Shown here: positions 55,856 to 64,000 of the stretch, piece after piece
How positions within the stretch are numbered: position 1 is the first letter of the stretch
Layout: each line of letters starts with the position of its first letter
DNA from: an uncultured Oscillospiraceae bacterium
GTDB taxonomy: Bacteria > Bacillota > Clostridia > Oscillospirales > Oscillospiraceae
Direction of reading: 5' to 3'
Length of the DNA stretch: 64,000 nucleotides
Assembly (NCBI GenBank): GCA_934511165.1
Contig: CAKSWA010000002.1
Span: 5,531 to 69,530, forward strand
Translations under genes and position numbers: made by a program
Notes under the pieces: model-generated
Database searches by the model: none
Seen by the model: only the letters and a program-made list of their open reading frames with translations
Told to the model about the DNA's origin: nothing

Positions 55856-57051
55856 AAATTACCAGCGTTGATATTATCAAAATGTTTAAAGTCCCCAGCG
55901 AGCAGTGCGAGATCGGCGTGGCCGGCCCCTGGCATCCCATTATCGTCCGCATTAATACGGACGAGGGCATCAGCGGCTATGGCGAGATCGGCCTAGCCTA
56001 TGGTATTGCTCAAAATGCGGGCTACGGCATCGGCATGGATTTTGCCAAATGCATTATCGGCATGGATCCTCTGAACAGCGAGGCCATCTGGAACAAGCTG
56101 CACCGGCAGACCTTCTGGGGCATGGGCGGCGGCGGCGTCATCATGGCCGGAATTTCCGGCATTGACATTGCACTATGGGATATCAAGGGCAAGTATTTCA
56201 ATGCCCCGGTTTACAAGCTGCTGGGGGGCAAGACCAACGATCGCCTGCGTACTTACGCCAGCCAGCTCCAGTTTGACTGGGGTCTGGTGGCTCGCAATCT
56301 CTCCAAGCCGGAGGACTACGCGGAAGCGACTCGCAAGGCCATGGCGGATGGGTTTGACTGCATTAAGGTTGATCCCATCGCCTATGATGAAAACGGCGTT
56401 TGGTATGGCCGCAACAACCGTGGCATCCTTCAGCAGGATCAGCTGAAAATGGCGGTGGATCGCGTAGCCGCCATGCGCGAAGCCGGCGGCCCCAATCTGG
56501 ACATTATTATCGAGCTGCACGCCCTGACCGATACCAATACCTCCATCCAGCTGGGACAGGCTCTTGAAAAGTTCAACTGCTTCTACTATGAGGAACCTAC
56601 CTCGCCTATGAATCCCACGTTGTTCCGAGAGATTGCCGCCAAAGTCAAGATCCCCGTGGCCACCGGCGAGCGCGTTTACAGTCGCTGGGGCTACCGTCCC
56701 TTCCTGGAAGATCGCTCTATCCAGATCATTCAGCCCGACCTGTGTAATACCGGCGGTATCACTGAGGGGAAAAAGATCTGCGACATGGCGCATACCTATG
56801 ATATCGGTGTGCAGGGGCATTGCTGTGGTTCCCCAATCTCCACGGCGGCAACTCTTCAGCTGGAGGCCGTGATCCCAAACTTTGTCATCCACGAGCTCCA
56901 CGCCAGCGCTCTACTGCCGGAGAACATCGCCACCTGCAAGTACAATTATGTGCCGAAGAATGGCTACTACGAAATTCCCGACCGTCCCGGCATCGGCCAG
57001 GAACTGACGGACGAAGCACTCGCGAACAGCGACATTGTTACCATCCGTTAA
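55852..57051 (+). CDS. Enolase-superfamily (mandelate racemase/galactonate dehydratase-like) enzyme
   Basis: A 399-residue enolase-superfamily enzyme with the N-terminal capping domain and a TIM barrel. The metal ligands are spaced exactly 26 residues apart: Glu221 (IIIELHALTD), Glu247 (FYYEEPTSP) and Glu273 (VATGERV). A general base His lies in VQGHCCGSP (His323). The GDGISGYGE start of the family appears as DEGISGYGEIG. The closest clades use sugar acids (dehydratases) or related 2-hydroxyacids, but the exact substrate cannot be read. It is the last gene of the cassette. Confidence 0.9.
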   Translation: MKITSVDIIKMFKVPSEQCEIGVAGPWHPIIVRINTDEGISGYGEIGLAYGIAQNAGYGIGMDFAKCIIGMDPLNSEAIWNKLHRQTFWGMGGGGVIMAGISGIDIALWDIKGKYFNAPVYKLLGGKTNDRLRTYASQLQFDWGLVARNLSKPEDYAEATRKAMADGFDCIKVDPIAYDENGVWYGRNNRGILQQDQLKMAVDRVAAMREAGGPNLDIIIELHALTDTNTSIQLGQALEKFNCFYYEEPTSPMNPTLFREIAAKVKIPVATGERVYSRWGYRPFLEDRSIQIIQPDLCNTGGITEGKKICDMAHTYDIGVQGHCCGSPISTAATLQLEAVIPNFVIHELHASALLPENIATCKYNYVPKNGYYEIPDRPGIGQELTDEALANSDIVTIR

Positions 57052-57063
57052 GATTTTCAAAAC

Positions 57064-57102
57064 GCAAAAGCATCAGGGCAAGGTTGCCCTGATGCTTTTG
57101 TG
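57064..57102 (+). terminator. Terminator of the permease-dehydratase operon
   Basis: CAAAAGCATCAGGGCAA-GG-TTGCCCTGATGCTTTTG. Another inverted repeat, AACTGACCCG ... CGGGTCAGTT, follows at 57118-57171, unexplained. Confidence 0.85.
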
Positions 57103-57193
57103 TGCCCAAAAGTCAATTAACTGACCCGCTGATTTTGCGTCTATGGCAGAAAAATCACCGGGTCAGTTTGTGTAAAATCGGCGTAGTGAGATA

Positions 57194-57230
57194 AAGAAAA
57201 AACCCTGTATCCATTGAGAATACAGGGTTT
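57194..57230 (-). terminator. Terminator of tRNA-Thr
   Basis: On the minus strand AAACCCTGTAT ... ATACAGGGTTT followed by TTTC, directly after the tRNA. Confidence 0.8.
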
Positions 57231-57305
57231 GGAGCTGGCAATGTGACTCGAACACACGACCTGCTGATTACGAATCAGCTGCTCTACCGACTGAGCTATG
57301 CCAGC
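57230..57305 (-). tRNA. tRNA-Thr (anticodon CGT)
   Basis: 76-nt cloverleaf with encoded CCA. The acceptor stem is GCTGGCA/TGCCAGC, D arm GCTC...GAGC, anticodon stem GCTGA/TCAGC with loop TTCGTAA (reads ACG), T arm GTGTG-TTCGAGT-CACAT. Promoter upstream: TTGACA - 17 bp - TAAAAT (57336-57364, minus). Confidence 0.94.
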
Positions 57306-57335
57306 AACTTCTGCCGATTTCTTGGCAGCTTGTAT

Positions 57336-57364
57336 ATTTTATCACGTCGCGCTGCCGTTGTCAA
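57336..57364 (-). promoter_or_regulatory. Promoter of tRNA-Thr
   Basis: On the minus strand TTGACA - 17 bp - TAAAAT. Confidence 0.8.
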
Positions 57365-57407
57365 CAGAAATTGCCGGTATTTTGCGCCCGGTCTGCGGCT
57401 TTTTCGC

Positions 57408-58505
57408 TTATTCGGCGGCCTTGACGCTCACCATGGCGTCAAAGTCGAGCCCGAGCTCGCCGCCGACGGTGCGAAGCTCGGCGAGCGTGGAGTCGTTGAC
57501 GGGAATGCCGTTTTTGAGCTTTTCGCTGCGGGAGTCTACCTCCATCTCGCCGGAGGTGTAAATGCGGGTGCGGCCTTCGGCCTTGGCGCTGTCGCGCAGC
57601 TCCTGAAGGAGCGTCGAAAGGCTCTCGCGCATCGCCGCCTTGTCGCCGAACATGCCGTAATCGAGTGCGAAGAAGCTCTGCGACGTATCGCCGAGACCGT
57701 TCTTGCTCACATGGTTGGATGTGGCGCCGCCCGCGATGATGGAGGAGAGGATTTCCACGATCAGCGCGAGACCGTAGCCCTTGTGCGAACCGGTCGCGGG
57801 GCTGGAACCGCCGAGAGGGAGAATACCGCCGCCCGCCTTGGAGTTGATGTTATCAATGACGCGCTTGGCATCGGTGGTGTCCTGGCCGTTTTCGTCGACC
57901 GCCCAGCCGAGCGGCATGGGCTTGCCCTGCTTGGCATAGACCTCCAGCTTGCCGCGCGGCACGACCGTAGTGGCCACATCGTACAGCATGGGAATGGGAT
58001 CGGCGGGCATGGCGAAGGCGATGGGGTTTGTGCCGAGCATGACCTCGCGGCCGAACGTCGGCACGCAGATGGCCTGCGTATTCGTAAAGCACATGCCGAG
58101 CATGTCCTCGCGCTCGGCCATCATGGCGTAATATCCGCCGACGCCGAAGTGGTTGGAGTTGCGCACGACCGCCGCGCCGAAGCCGTACTGCTTCGCCTTG
58201 GCAATGGCGCGCTCCATCGCGTCCACGGCGGCGATCTACCCCATGGCGCTGTGCGCATCGAGCACAACGGAGAGCGGTGTTTCGTGCACGACCTCCGGCA
58301 CGGCATCCGGGCGGATCACGCCGCTTTTCACGCCGCGGTGGTAGCGGATCAGGCGCTGCACGCCGTGGGATTCCAGCCCCTGCAGATCGGCGGTGAGCAG
58401 AATGTCGGCAATGTCGCGGCTCTGCTTTTCGTTGAATCCGTATTTGCCCATAACGGCCTCGCAGTAGGCGCGAAGCTCCTTTTCCGGCAGACGGTAGTAA
58501 GCCAT
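57408..58505 (-). pseudogene. Ldh2/MDH2 (YlbC-type) malate/L-lactate dehydrogenase interrupted by an in-frame amber codon
   Basis: NAD(P)H-dependent 2-hydroxyacid dehydrogenase of the Ldh2 family. The N-terminal part (MAYYRLPEKELRAYCEAVM ... GLESHGVQRLIRYH) runs to DAHSAMG, then TAG (58236-58238), then IAAVDAMERAIAKAKQYG in the same frame. RNSNHFGVGGYYAMMA, AFAMPADPIP and GSHKGYGLALIVE continue normally to the end. The family has Gln where TAG stands (AMGQ), so one C-to-T change (CAG to TAG) explains it. The C-terminal part alone lacks the N-terminal dimer arm. Probably inactive unless the amber is suppressed. Confidence 0.85.
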
Positions 58506-58565
58506 CGGTCTCTTTCCTTTCCCTATTGAAAAACTTCCGACAGATTATATCATACCGCGGGAAAT

Positions 58566-58616
58566 GAAAAAAAGCCTCCCGCGCCGTTTTCCAGGAAAAT
58601 TCCGGCGCAGGAGGCT
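58566..58616 (-). terminator. Terminator of the HD-domain gene
   Basis: AGCCTCCTGCGCCGG / GGCGCGGGAGGCT-type stem on the minus strand followed by TTTTTTT. Confidence 0.8.
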
Positions 58617-58622
58617 GATGCG

Positions 58623-59126
58623 TTATATGCGGTTTGCGCTGTCCGGGTACATGCTGCCCAGCAGCCGGATGCCGGCGCTTGTGCGGAACACGCGGCGGCG
58701 GAAGCTTTCGATTATGGAGCGCGTATATCCGCTCTCGGCCGCATTGACCAGAAAATCGGCTTCCAGCAGAATCTGATGATCGGCGCCGTCCACGTCCATG
58801 TATGTGTGGTGGTGCGCCGCCAGCCACGAAATGCGCTCCACATCGGAACGGCGGACGGGCAGTTCACGGAAAAACGCCTCCACCAGCGGCGGGCTTTCCA
58901 GCTCCTGGTTTTTCCCGTTCGTATTGCCGTACTTCTCCCGGCACAGCGGGCAGGCAATATCGTGCACTACGGCGGTGAGCTCCAAAATTTCCTGTGTGCG
59001 GCTGTCCAGTCCTTCCAGCTCTCCAATCGTTTTCGCCAGCGCCCAGACCTTGAGAAAATGGTCAATGTCGTGGATGTTGCCGTTGGAGAAAGCGATCATT
59101 TTTTCGATGGCGTCTGAAACGATCAT
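58623..59126 (-). CDS. HD-domain metal-dependent phosphohydrolase
   Basis: A 167-residue all-helical HD protein. The metal-binding residues are His23 (HDIDHF), His55-Asp56 (VVHDIA) and the His cluster AAHHHT, with a late Asp (ILLEADFLVN). The family cleaves phosphomonoester or nucleotide substrates. The substrate is unknown. Starts 14 bp from the end of ogt in the same direction, likely cotranscribed. Confidence 0.88.
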   Translation of the reverse strand: MIVSDAIEKMIAFSNGNIHDIDHFLKVWALAKTIGELEGLDSRTQEILELTAVVHDIACPLCREKYGNTNGKNQELESPPLVEAFFRELPVRRSDVERISWLAAHHHTYMDVDGADHQILLEADFLVNAAESGYTRSIIESFRRRVFRTSAGIRLLGSMYPDSANRI

Positions 59127-59140
59127 TTTGCCGGCCTCCT

Positions 59141-59674
59141 TTATAACGCGGTTCCCGTCTTCGGCACAAAAAGCTTTTGCATATCGGCATGCTCCAGCGC
59201 CAGAAGCCTGACCTTCCGGTCAATGCCGCCGGCGTAGCCCGTGAGACTGCCGCTTGTCCCGACGACACGGTGGCAGGGAATCATCAGCGAGATCGGGTTG
59301 TGGCCGACCGCGCCGCCGACCGCCTGCGCGGACATGGTTTGAACGCCCTGCCGCCGGGCGGCCTCGGCGGCGATCTCGCTATAGGTCATTGTCTGGCCGT
59401 AGGGGATCGTCAGCATGATGTCGCAGACCAGCTTTCGAAACGGCGTGGAGTCATAGCGCAGGGGAGGGAGGAACCCCGGCTCACGCCCGGAGAAGTATAT
59501 ATTCAGCCAGCGCCGCGCCTCGGCAAACAATGGATGCTCCTGCCGCAGCGTATCCCGCGGCAAAATGCTCCCAAAGTATTTCTGGCCGTTGAACCACAGC
59601 CCGGTGATCGCCTCACTGTCGCAGGATAGCGTGATCGTGCCAAGGGGAGAATCGTATTCGGTGGTGTAAACCAT
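59141..59674 (-). CDS. ogt: Methylated-DNA--protein-cysteine methyltransferase
   Basis: A 177-residue suicide DNA-repair protein that removes O6-alkyl groups from guanine. Active-site motif PCHRVVG with Cys134, preceded by the wing SAQAVGGAVGHNPISLMI and the Tyr-containing PYGQTMTYSEIA. Standard length for Ogt. The AGGAGCATACGAT site precedes the ATG. Confidence 0.96.
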   Translation of the reverse strand: MVYTTEYDSPLGTITLSCDSEAITGLWFNGQKYFGSILPRDTLRQEHPLFAEARRWLNIYFSGREPGFLPPLRYDSTPFRKLVCDIMLTIPYGQTMTYSEIAAEAARRQGVQTMSAQAVGGAVGHNPISLMIPCHRVVGTSGSLTGYAGGIDRKVRLLALEHADMQKLFVPKTGTAL

Positions 59675-59803
59675 ATCGTATGCTCCTTTTTACACGGTTT
59701 TCCCATAAGAGATCAAGCACCAAATTGCCATTTTTATCCCTCCGGCGCAAGTATAGCATGGCTGCCGCAGGATATCCACTTTTTAAAACATATTCCTACA
59801 GAT

Positions 59804-59850
59804 GAAAAACTCCCCCGGCATCTGCACGAAGCAGGTGCCGGGGGAGTTGT
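59804..59850 (-). terminator. Terminator of groESL
   Basis: AACTCCCCCGGCA(CC)TGC - ACGAA-type loop - GCAGGTGCCGGGGGAGTT stem, with T-run on the minus strand. Confidence 0.85.
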
Positions 59851-59878
59851 GCGTTTTATATGGGAATGCGTGGAGATT

Positions 59879-61525
<1,647 letters not shown>

Positions 61526-61810
61526 TTACTCTACGATCGCCAGAATGTCGCTCTGACGGACGATGGTGTATTCCTCGCCGTCGAGCTTGACGCTGGTTCC
61601 GCTGTACTTGCCGGCGATGACCTTATCGCCCGCCTTGACTTCCATCTTCACTTCGTTGCCGTCCACCATTCCGCCGGGGCCGACGACGATGACTTCGTAA
61701 ACTTCCGGCTTCTCCTGCGCCGCGCTCGTGAGGATGATGCCGCCCTTGGTCTTCTCCTCGGCTTCCGTCCGCTTGAGGACAACGCGATCCGCCAACGGTT
61801 TGAGATTCAT
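61526..61810 (-). CDS. groS: 10-kDa co-chaperonin GroES
   Basis: A 94-residue co-chaperonin: LKPLADRVVLKRTEAEEKTKGGI, the mobile loop and AGDKVIAGKYSGTSVKLDGEEY. First gene of the groESL operon under CIRCE control. Confidence 0.97.
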   Translation of the reverse strand: MNLKPLADRVVLKRTEAEEKTKGGIILTSAAQEKPEVYEVIVVGPGGMVDGNEVKMEVKAGDKVIAGKYSGTSVKLDGEEYTIVRQSDILAIVE

Positions 61811-61854
61811 GGTTTCTGCCTCCTATGATCATTTAATTTTTTGTTTTTGTTCAT

Positions 61855-61881
61855 TTAGCACTCAACAGCTCCGAGTGCTAA
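61855..61881. promoter_or_regulatory. CIRCE operator (HrcA site) of groESL
   Basis: TTAGCACTC-N9-GAGTGCTAA, a perfect consensus. Confidence 0.97.
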
Positions 61882-61892
61882 CCTGTGACTAT

Positions 61893-61921
61893 AAAATAGC
61901 ACACGCCCTCCGCAAATGCAA
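61893..61921 (-). promoter_or_regulatory. Promoter of groESL
   Basis: On the minus strand TTGCAT - 17 bp - TATTTT, just upstream of the CIRCE element. Confidence 0.6.
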
Positions 61922-61972
61922 GAGGGAATGTGCTGTTTTAAAAAATAATTCATATTTCCCGGGAACGGGATG

Positions 61973-63082
61973 TCAGAAATACATATAAAGCTGGCAGGGG
62001 ATCATGCCGTTATAAAGTCTCCGGCGTTTGTCGGCGCGCTTGCCGTAGACGTTTTCAAAGTTTTCCAGCGAGGAGATCACATAGGTTTTCCAGTTCTGCG
62101 ATTCGCGCATCGCTTTGCCGAAGGCGCGCATGAGCTCCACGGCCGCTTCCTTTTCGAGCAGGCGCTCGCCGTAAGGCGGGTTGGTGCAGAGTGTGCCGTT
62201 TTCTGTCCGGCGGGAGAAGTTTCTCGCATCGGCCACGGAGAAGTCAATGTATTTCTCCACACCGGCGCGGCGGGCGTTCTCGCGCGCGAGCGCTGCGGCG
62301 CGCGGGTCGATATCGGAAGCAAAGATGTGATACTCGCCGCTGTACTCGCGGCTGCGCGCGCTATTCCGCTCCGCCTGCCAGATGCCGCGGGGCAGGCAGC
62401 GCCACGTTTCGGCGGCAAATTCGCGCCCAATGCCGGGCGCGCGGTTGAGCGCCGCCAGCGCGGCCTCGATGGCAATCGTGCCGCTGCCGCAGAAGGGGTC
62501 GCAGAAATCGCCGCGGCCGCGGTAGCGGGCGATATCCACGATGGCGGCGGCGAGCGTTTCGCGCAGGGGAGCGGCGACCTGCGCCGGGCGGTAGCCGCGC
62601 TTGTGGAGCCCCGTGCCGCTTGTATCAATATAGAGCGCGGCCTCGTCCTTCATGATGGCAAACTGGATGGGGAAGCTCTCACCCTCCTCGGAAAACCACG
62701 AGAGACCGTATACACTCTTGAGCCGCTCGACGACGGCCTTTTTCACGATCTTCTGGCAGTCCGGCACGGAGTGGAGCGCGCTCTCGAGCGCCCAGCCCTT
62801 GACGGGGAACGCGCCGTCTGCGGGGATGAAGTTTTCCCACGGCAGGGCGCGCACGCCCTCAAAGAGCTCATCAAAGCTGCGCGCCGGGAACCGGCCGAGG
62901 ACGATCAGAATGCGCTCGGCAAAGCGCGAGCGGATGTTCGCGCGGGCAACGGCGCTCTCGTCGCCGGTGAAGTATACGCGCCCGTTTTCCGGCGCGACGT
63001 TTTCCATATCCATATGGCGCAGCTCGTTGCCGAGCGGGCCTTCCAGCCCGAACAGACACGGCGCGCAGAGAGTGAGCTTCAT
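61973..63082 (-). CDS. THUMP-domain class I 23S rRNA (guanine-N2) methyltransferase, RlmL/YpsC-type
   Basis: A 369-residue RNA methyltransferase. An N-terminal THUMP domain (~1-165, CLFGLEGPLGNELRHM ... FAIMKDEAALYIDTSG) precedes the Rossmann-fold methyltransferase with DPFCGSGTIAIEAALAA (motif I), ASDIDPRAAALARENA and the NPPY motif (CTNPPYGERL) for N-methylation of guanine. Adds N2-methyl to 23S rRNA in known relatives. Single gene, start MKLTLCAPCLF behind GGAGG. Confidence 0.92.
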   Translation of the reverse strand: MKLTLCAPCLFGLEGPLGNELRHMDMENVAPENGRVYFTGDESAVARANIRSRFAERILIVLGRFPARSFDELFEGVRALPWENFIPADGAFPVKGWALESALHSVPDCQKIVKKAVVERLKSVYGLSWFSEEGESFPIQFAIMKDEAALYIDTSGTGLHKRGYRPAQVAAPLRETLAAAIVDIARYRGRGDFCDPFCGSGTIAIEAALAALNRAPGIGREFAAETWRCLPRGIWQAERNSARSREYSGEYHIFASDIDPRAAALARENARRAGVEKYIDFSVADARNFSRRTENGTLCTNPPYGERLLEKEAAVELMRAFGKAMRESQNWKTYVISSLENFENVYGKRADKRRRLYNGMIPCQLYMYF

Positions 63083-63152
63083 ATTGTTTCCTCCGGTATT
63101 TTCTTATCGGAAAGATACTACCCTGTTTCGCGTCAAATTGCAAGTAATCAAG

Positions 63153-63195
63153 CAATAAAGATGCCCCACCGTTTCAGCGTTTCCGGCGGGGCAAA
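63153..63195 (-). terminator. Terminator-like hairpin of the cysteine hydrolase gene
   Basis: TGCCCCGCCG / CGGTGGGGCA stem on the minus strand followed by TCTTTATTG. Confidence 0.6.
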
Positions 63196-63218
63196 AGAGA
63201 GGATAAAATGTATGGGGA

Positions 63219-63878
63219 TTATTTGCTGGCGGCGGCCTCGATCTCTTCCTTGACCTGTTCGGCGGTCATGACGCGGCCGAACATTTCCGCCCAGAGATCG
63301 AACATGGCGCTGTTCCAGTCGTCCGCGGTGCGGCCGCAATGGTCATAGGAGCTGATGCCGTCCGCCACGGCGACGACGTTGTAGTCCTTGTGATACGCCT
63401 CGCGGATGGTGCTGTCCACGCACCAGTTCGTCACGGTGCCGCAGATGATAAGCGTGCGGATGCGGTTCTTCTTCAGCCACGTTTCGAGCTCCGTATGGGA
63501 GAAGCAGGAGTACGTATACTTCAGAAATACGGTGTCGCCCTCAACCGGCGCGAGCGCCGGATCGATCTGGCACTCCGGGGAGCCGGGCTTGAATTTGCAG
63601 TCACCATCCTCGGTGAGAAGGCCGCGCTGCTTATTGCGGAACCAGTAATGATCGTTGTGGAAATCCACGTCCTGCGCGAAAATGGACAGGAATACAGGGA
63701 TGCCCTTTTCGTTGCAGAATTTCTTGAGCGCGGCGACGGTGGGGAGCTGCTCGCTGGACTGCGGTGTGAAGAGCGGGCCGTCGGGCTGCGTGAAGCCGGT
63801 CTGCATATCAATGATCAGCAGGGCGGTCTCTTCCGGGCGGATCGTGAAAGGAGCGTCCCACTCCCAATATCTAGCCAT
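63219..63878 (-). CDS. Isochorismatase-family cysteine hydrolase
   Basis: A 219-residue hydrolase with the catalytic triad Asp24 (LLIIDMQTGF), Lys120 (VFLKYTYS) and Cys153 (VTNWCVDSTIRE). The family includes nicotinamidases and isochorismatases. The substrate is not decided by sequence. AGGAAAAATACT is upstream of the ATG. Confidence 0.93.
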   Translation of the reverse strand: MARYWEWDAPFTIRPEETALLIIDMQTGFTQPDGPLFTPQSSEQLPTVAALKKFCNEKGIPVFLSIFAQDVDFHNDHYWFRNKQRGLLTEDGDCKFKPGSPECQIDPALAPVEGDTVFLKYTYSCFSHTELETWLKKNRIRTLIICGTVTNWCVDSTIREAYHKDYNVVAVADGISSYDHCGRTADDWNSAMFDLWAEMFGRVMTAEQVKEEIEAAASK

Positions 63879-63932
63879 AGTATTTTTCCTCCATTTTGTA
63901 TGGGTTTACTTGAATCAAATAAAGACGTGCGT

Positions 63933-64000
63933 TCACTCCTGCTGCAGCAGGTTTTCGAGGATCGTTTCGCACGGGTAAAAGTCAAAGTTGTAGTTGATCG
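63933..64000 (-). CDS. 3' end of an unidentified gene (cut by window edge)
   Basis: The minus strand has an open frame coming from beyond the window and ending in TGA, coding the tail INYNFDFYPCETILENLLQ plus QE. Only about 21 residues are visible, too little to name it. Same direction as the cysteine hydrolase. Confidence 0.6.
   Translation of the reverse strand, partial: INYNFDFYPCETILENLLQQE

Noticed and set aside
57230..57305. tRNA-Thr as integration site of the 53-57 kb cassette
   Set aside because: No integrase gene is present and no copy of the tRNA 3' end was found at the other edge near 53.17 kb.
58236..58238. Recoding of TAG as an amino acid genome-wide
   Set aside because: TAG is used as an ordinary stop elsewhere (AraC-type gene, 25153-25155), so a general reassignment is unlikely.

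Overview
The window looks like chromosomal DNA of a GC-rich, anaerobic, low-GC-phylum-type Gram-positive bacterium, most likely a Clostridia member near Oscillospiraceae. The signs are: a T-box leader on pheST, a CIRCE operator on groESL, an IreB gene, a YerC-type TrpR regulator, DUF1292, AzlCD, a YtrA-type GntR/ABC operon, strong AGGAGG ribosome sites, a Firmicute-like 6S RNA, HypB (hydrogenase maturation) at the left edge, and many lipoproteins but no outer-membrane genes. No phage, CRISPR array or IS transposase gene is visible.

Layout. 1-11 kb: hypB (cut by the edge), a lipoprotein, an ECF vitamin-transport S component divergent from an odd MocR regulator, a HAD phosphatase, a secreted NlpC/P60 hydrolase, a stomatin-like/NfeD pair, a YerC-methyltransferase pair, and hslO with a membrane protein. 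11-17 kb: a minus-strand operon of a VTC polyphosphate-polymerase-like protein, DUF4956 and a Cthe_2159-type carbohydrate-binding lipoprotein, then a class A PBP. 17-19 kb: DUF1292, 6S RNA, azlCD. 19-30 kb: an alpha-1,6-glucan (isomalto-oligosaccharide/dextran) utilisation locus: binding protein, two permeases, GH66, AraC, YesL/DUF624 and GH13_31, facing a GH3 gene. 30-35 kb: alanine racemase, an amino-acid ABC transporter and an amidohydrolase. 35-42 kb: a YtrA-like regulator, ABC exporter and small exported proteins, then two tandem PIG-L lipoproteins that appear to lack a normal start codon. 42-49 kb: a pantothenate-type ECF S component with coaX, a B12-riboswitch-controlled cobI, tRNA-Arg, a methyltransferase, a second alanine racemase, a lipoprotein and nnrD. 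49-53 kb: T-box, pheST, ireB. 53.2-57.1 kb: a compositionally distinct catabolic cassette (FCD-GntR regulator, APC permease, PQ-loop protein, enolase-superfamily dehydratase). 57-64 kb: tRNA-Thr, an Ldh2-type dehydrogenase broken by an amber codon, an HD protein, ogt, groESL, an rRNA methyltransferase, a cysteine hydrolase and the 3' end of one more gene.

The most unexpected pattern lies between genes. A family of roughly 90-145 bp modular palindromic repeats occurs at seven places. Each is built from two recurring hairpin modules whose stems change in a compensatory way and whose order is swapped in two copies. A second repeat, with 25-bp inverted ends (GCGTCGATT...), occurs as a 276-bp element upstream of the pantothenate S component and as a 44-bp remnant inside the cobI riboswitch leader. 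Other points to follow up: a MocR regulator without its PLP lysine and C-terminus, a 22-residue ORF coupled to cobI, ACG in place of ATG in both PIG-L paralogs, a GH13 gene reading through its own terminator, and the VTC-DUF4956-Cthe_2159 operon with a tandem response-regulator-like site at its promoter.
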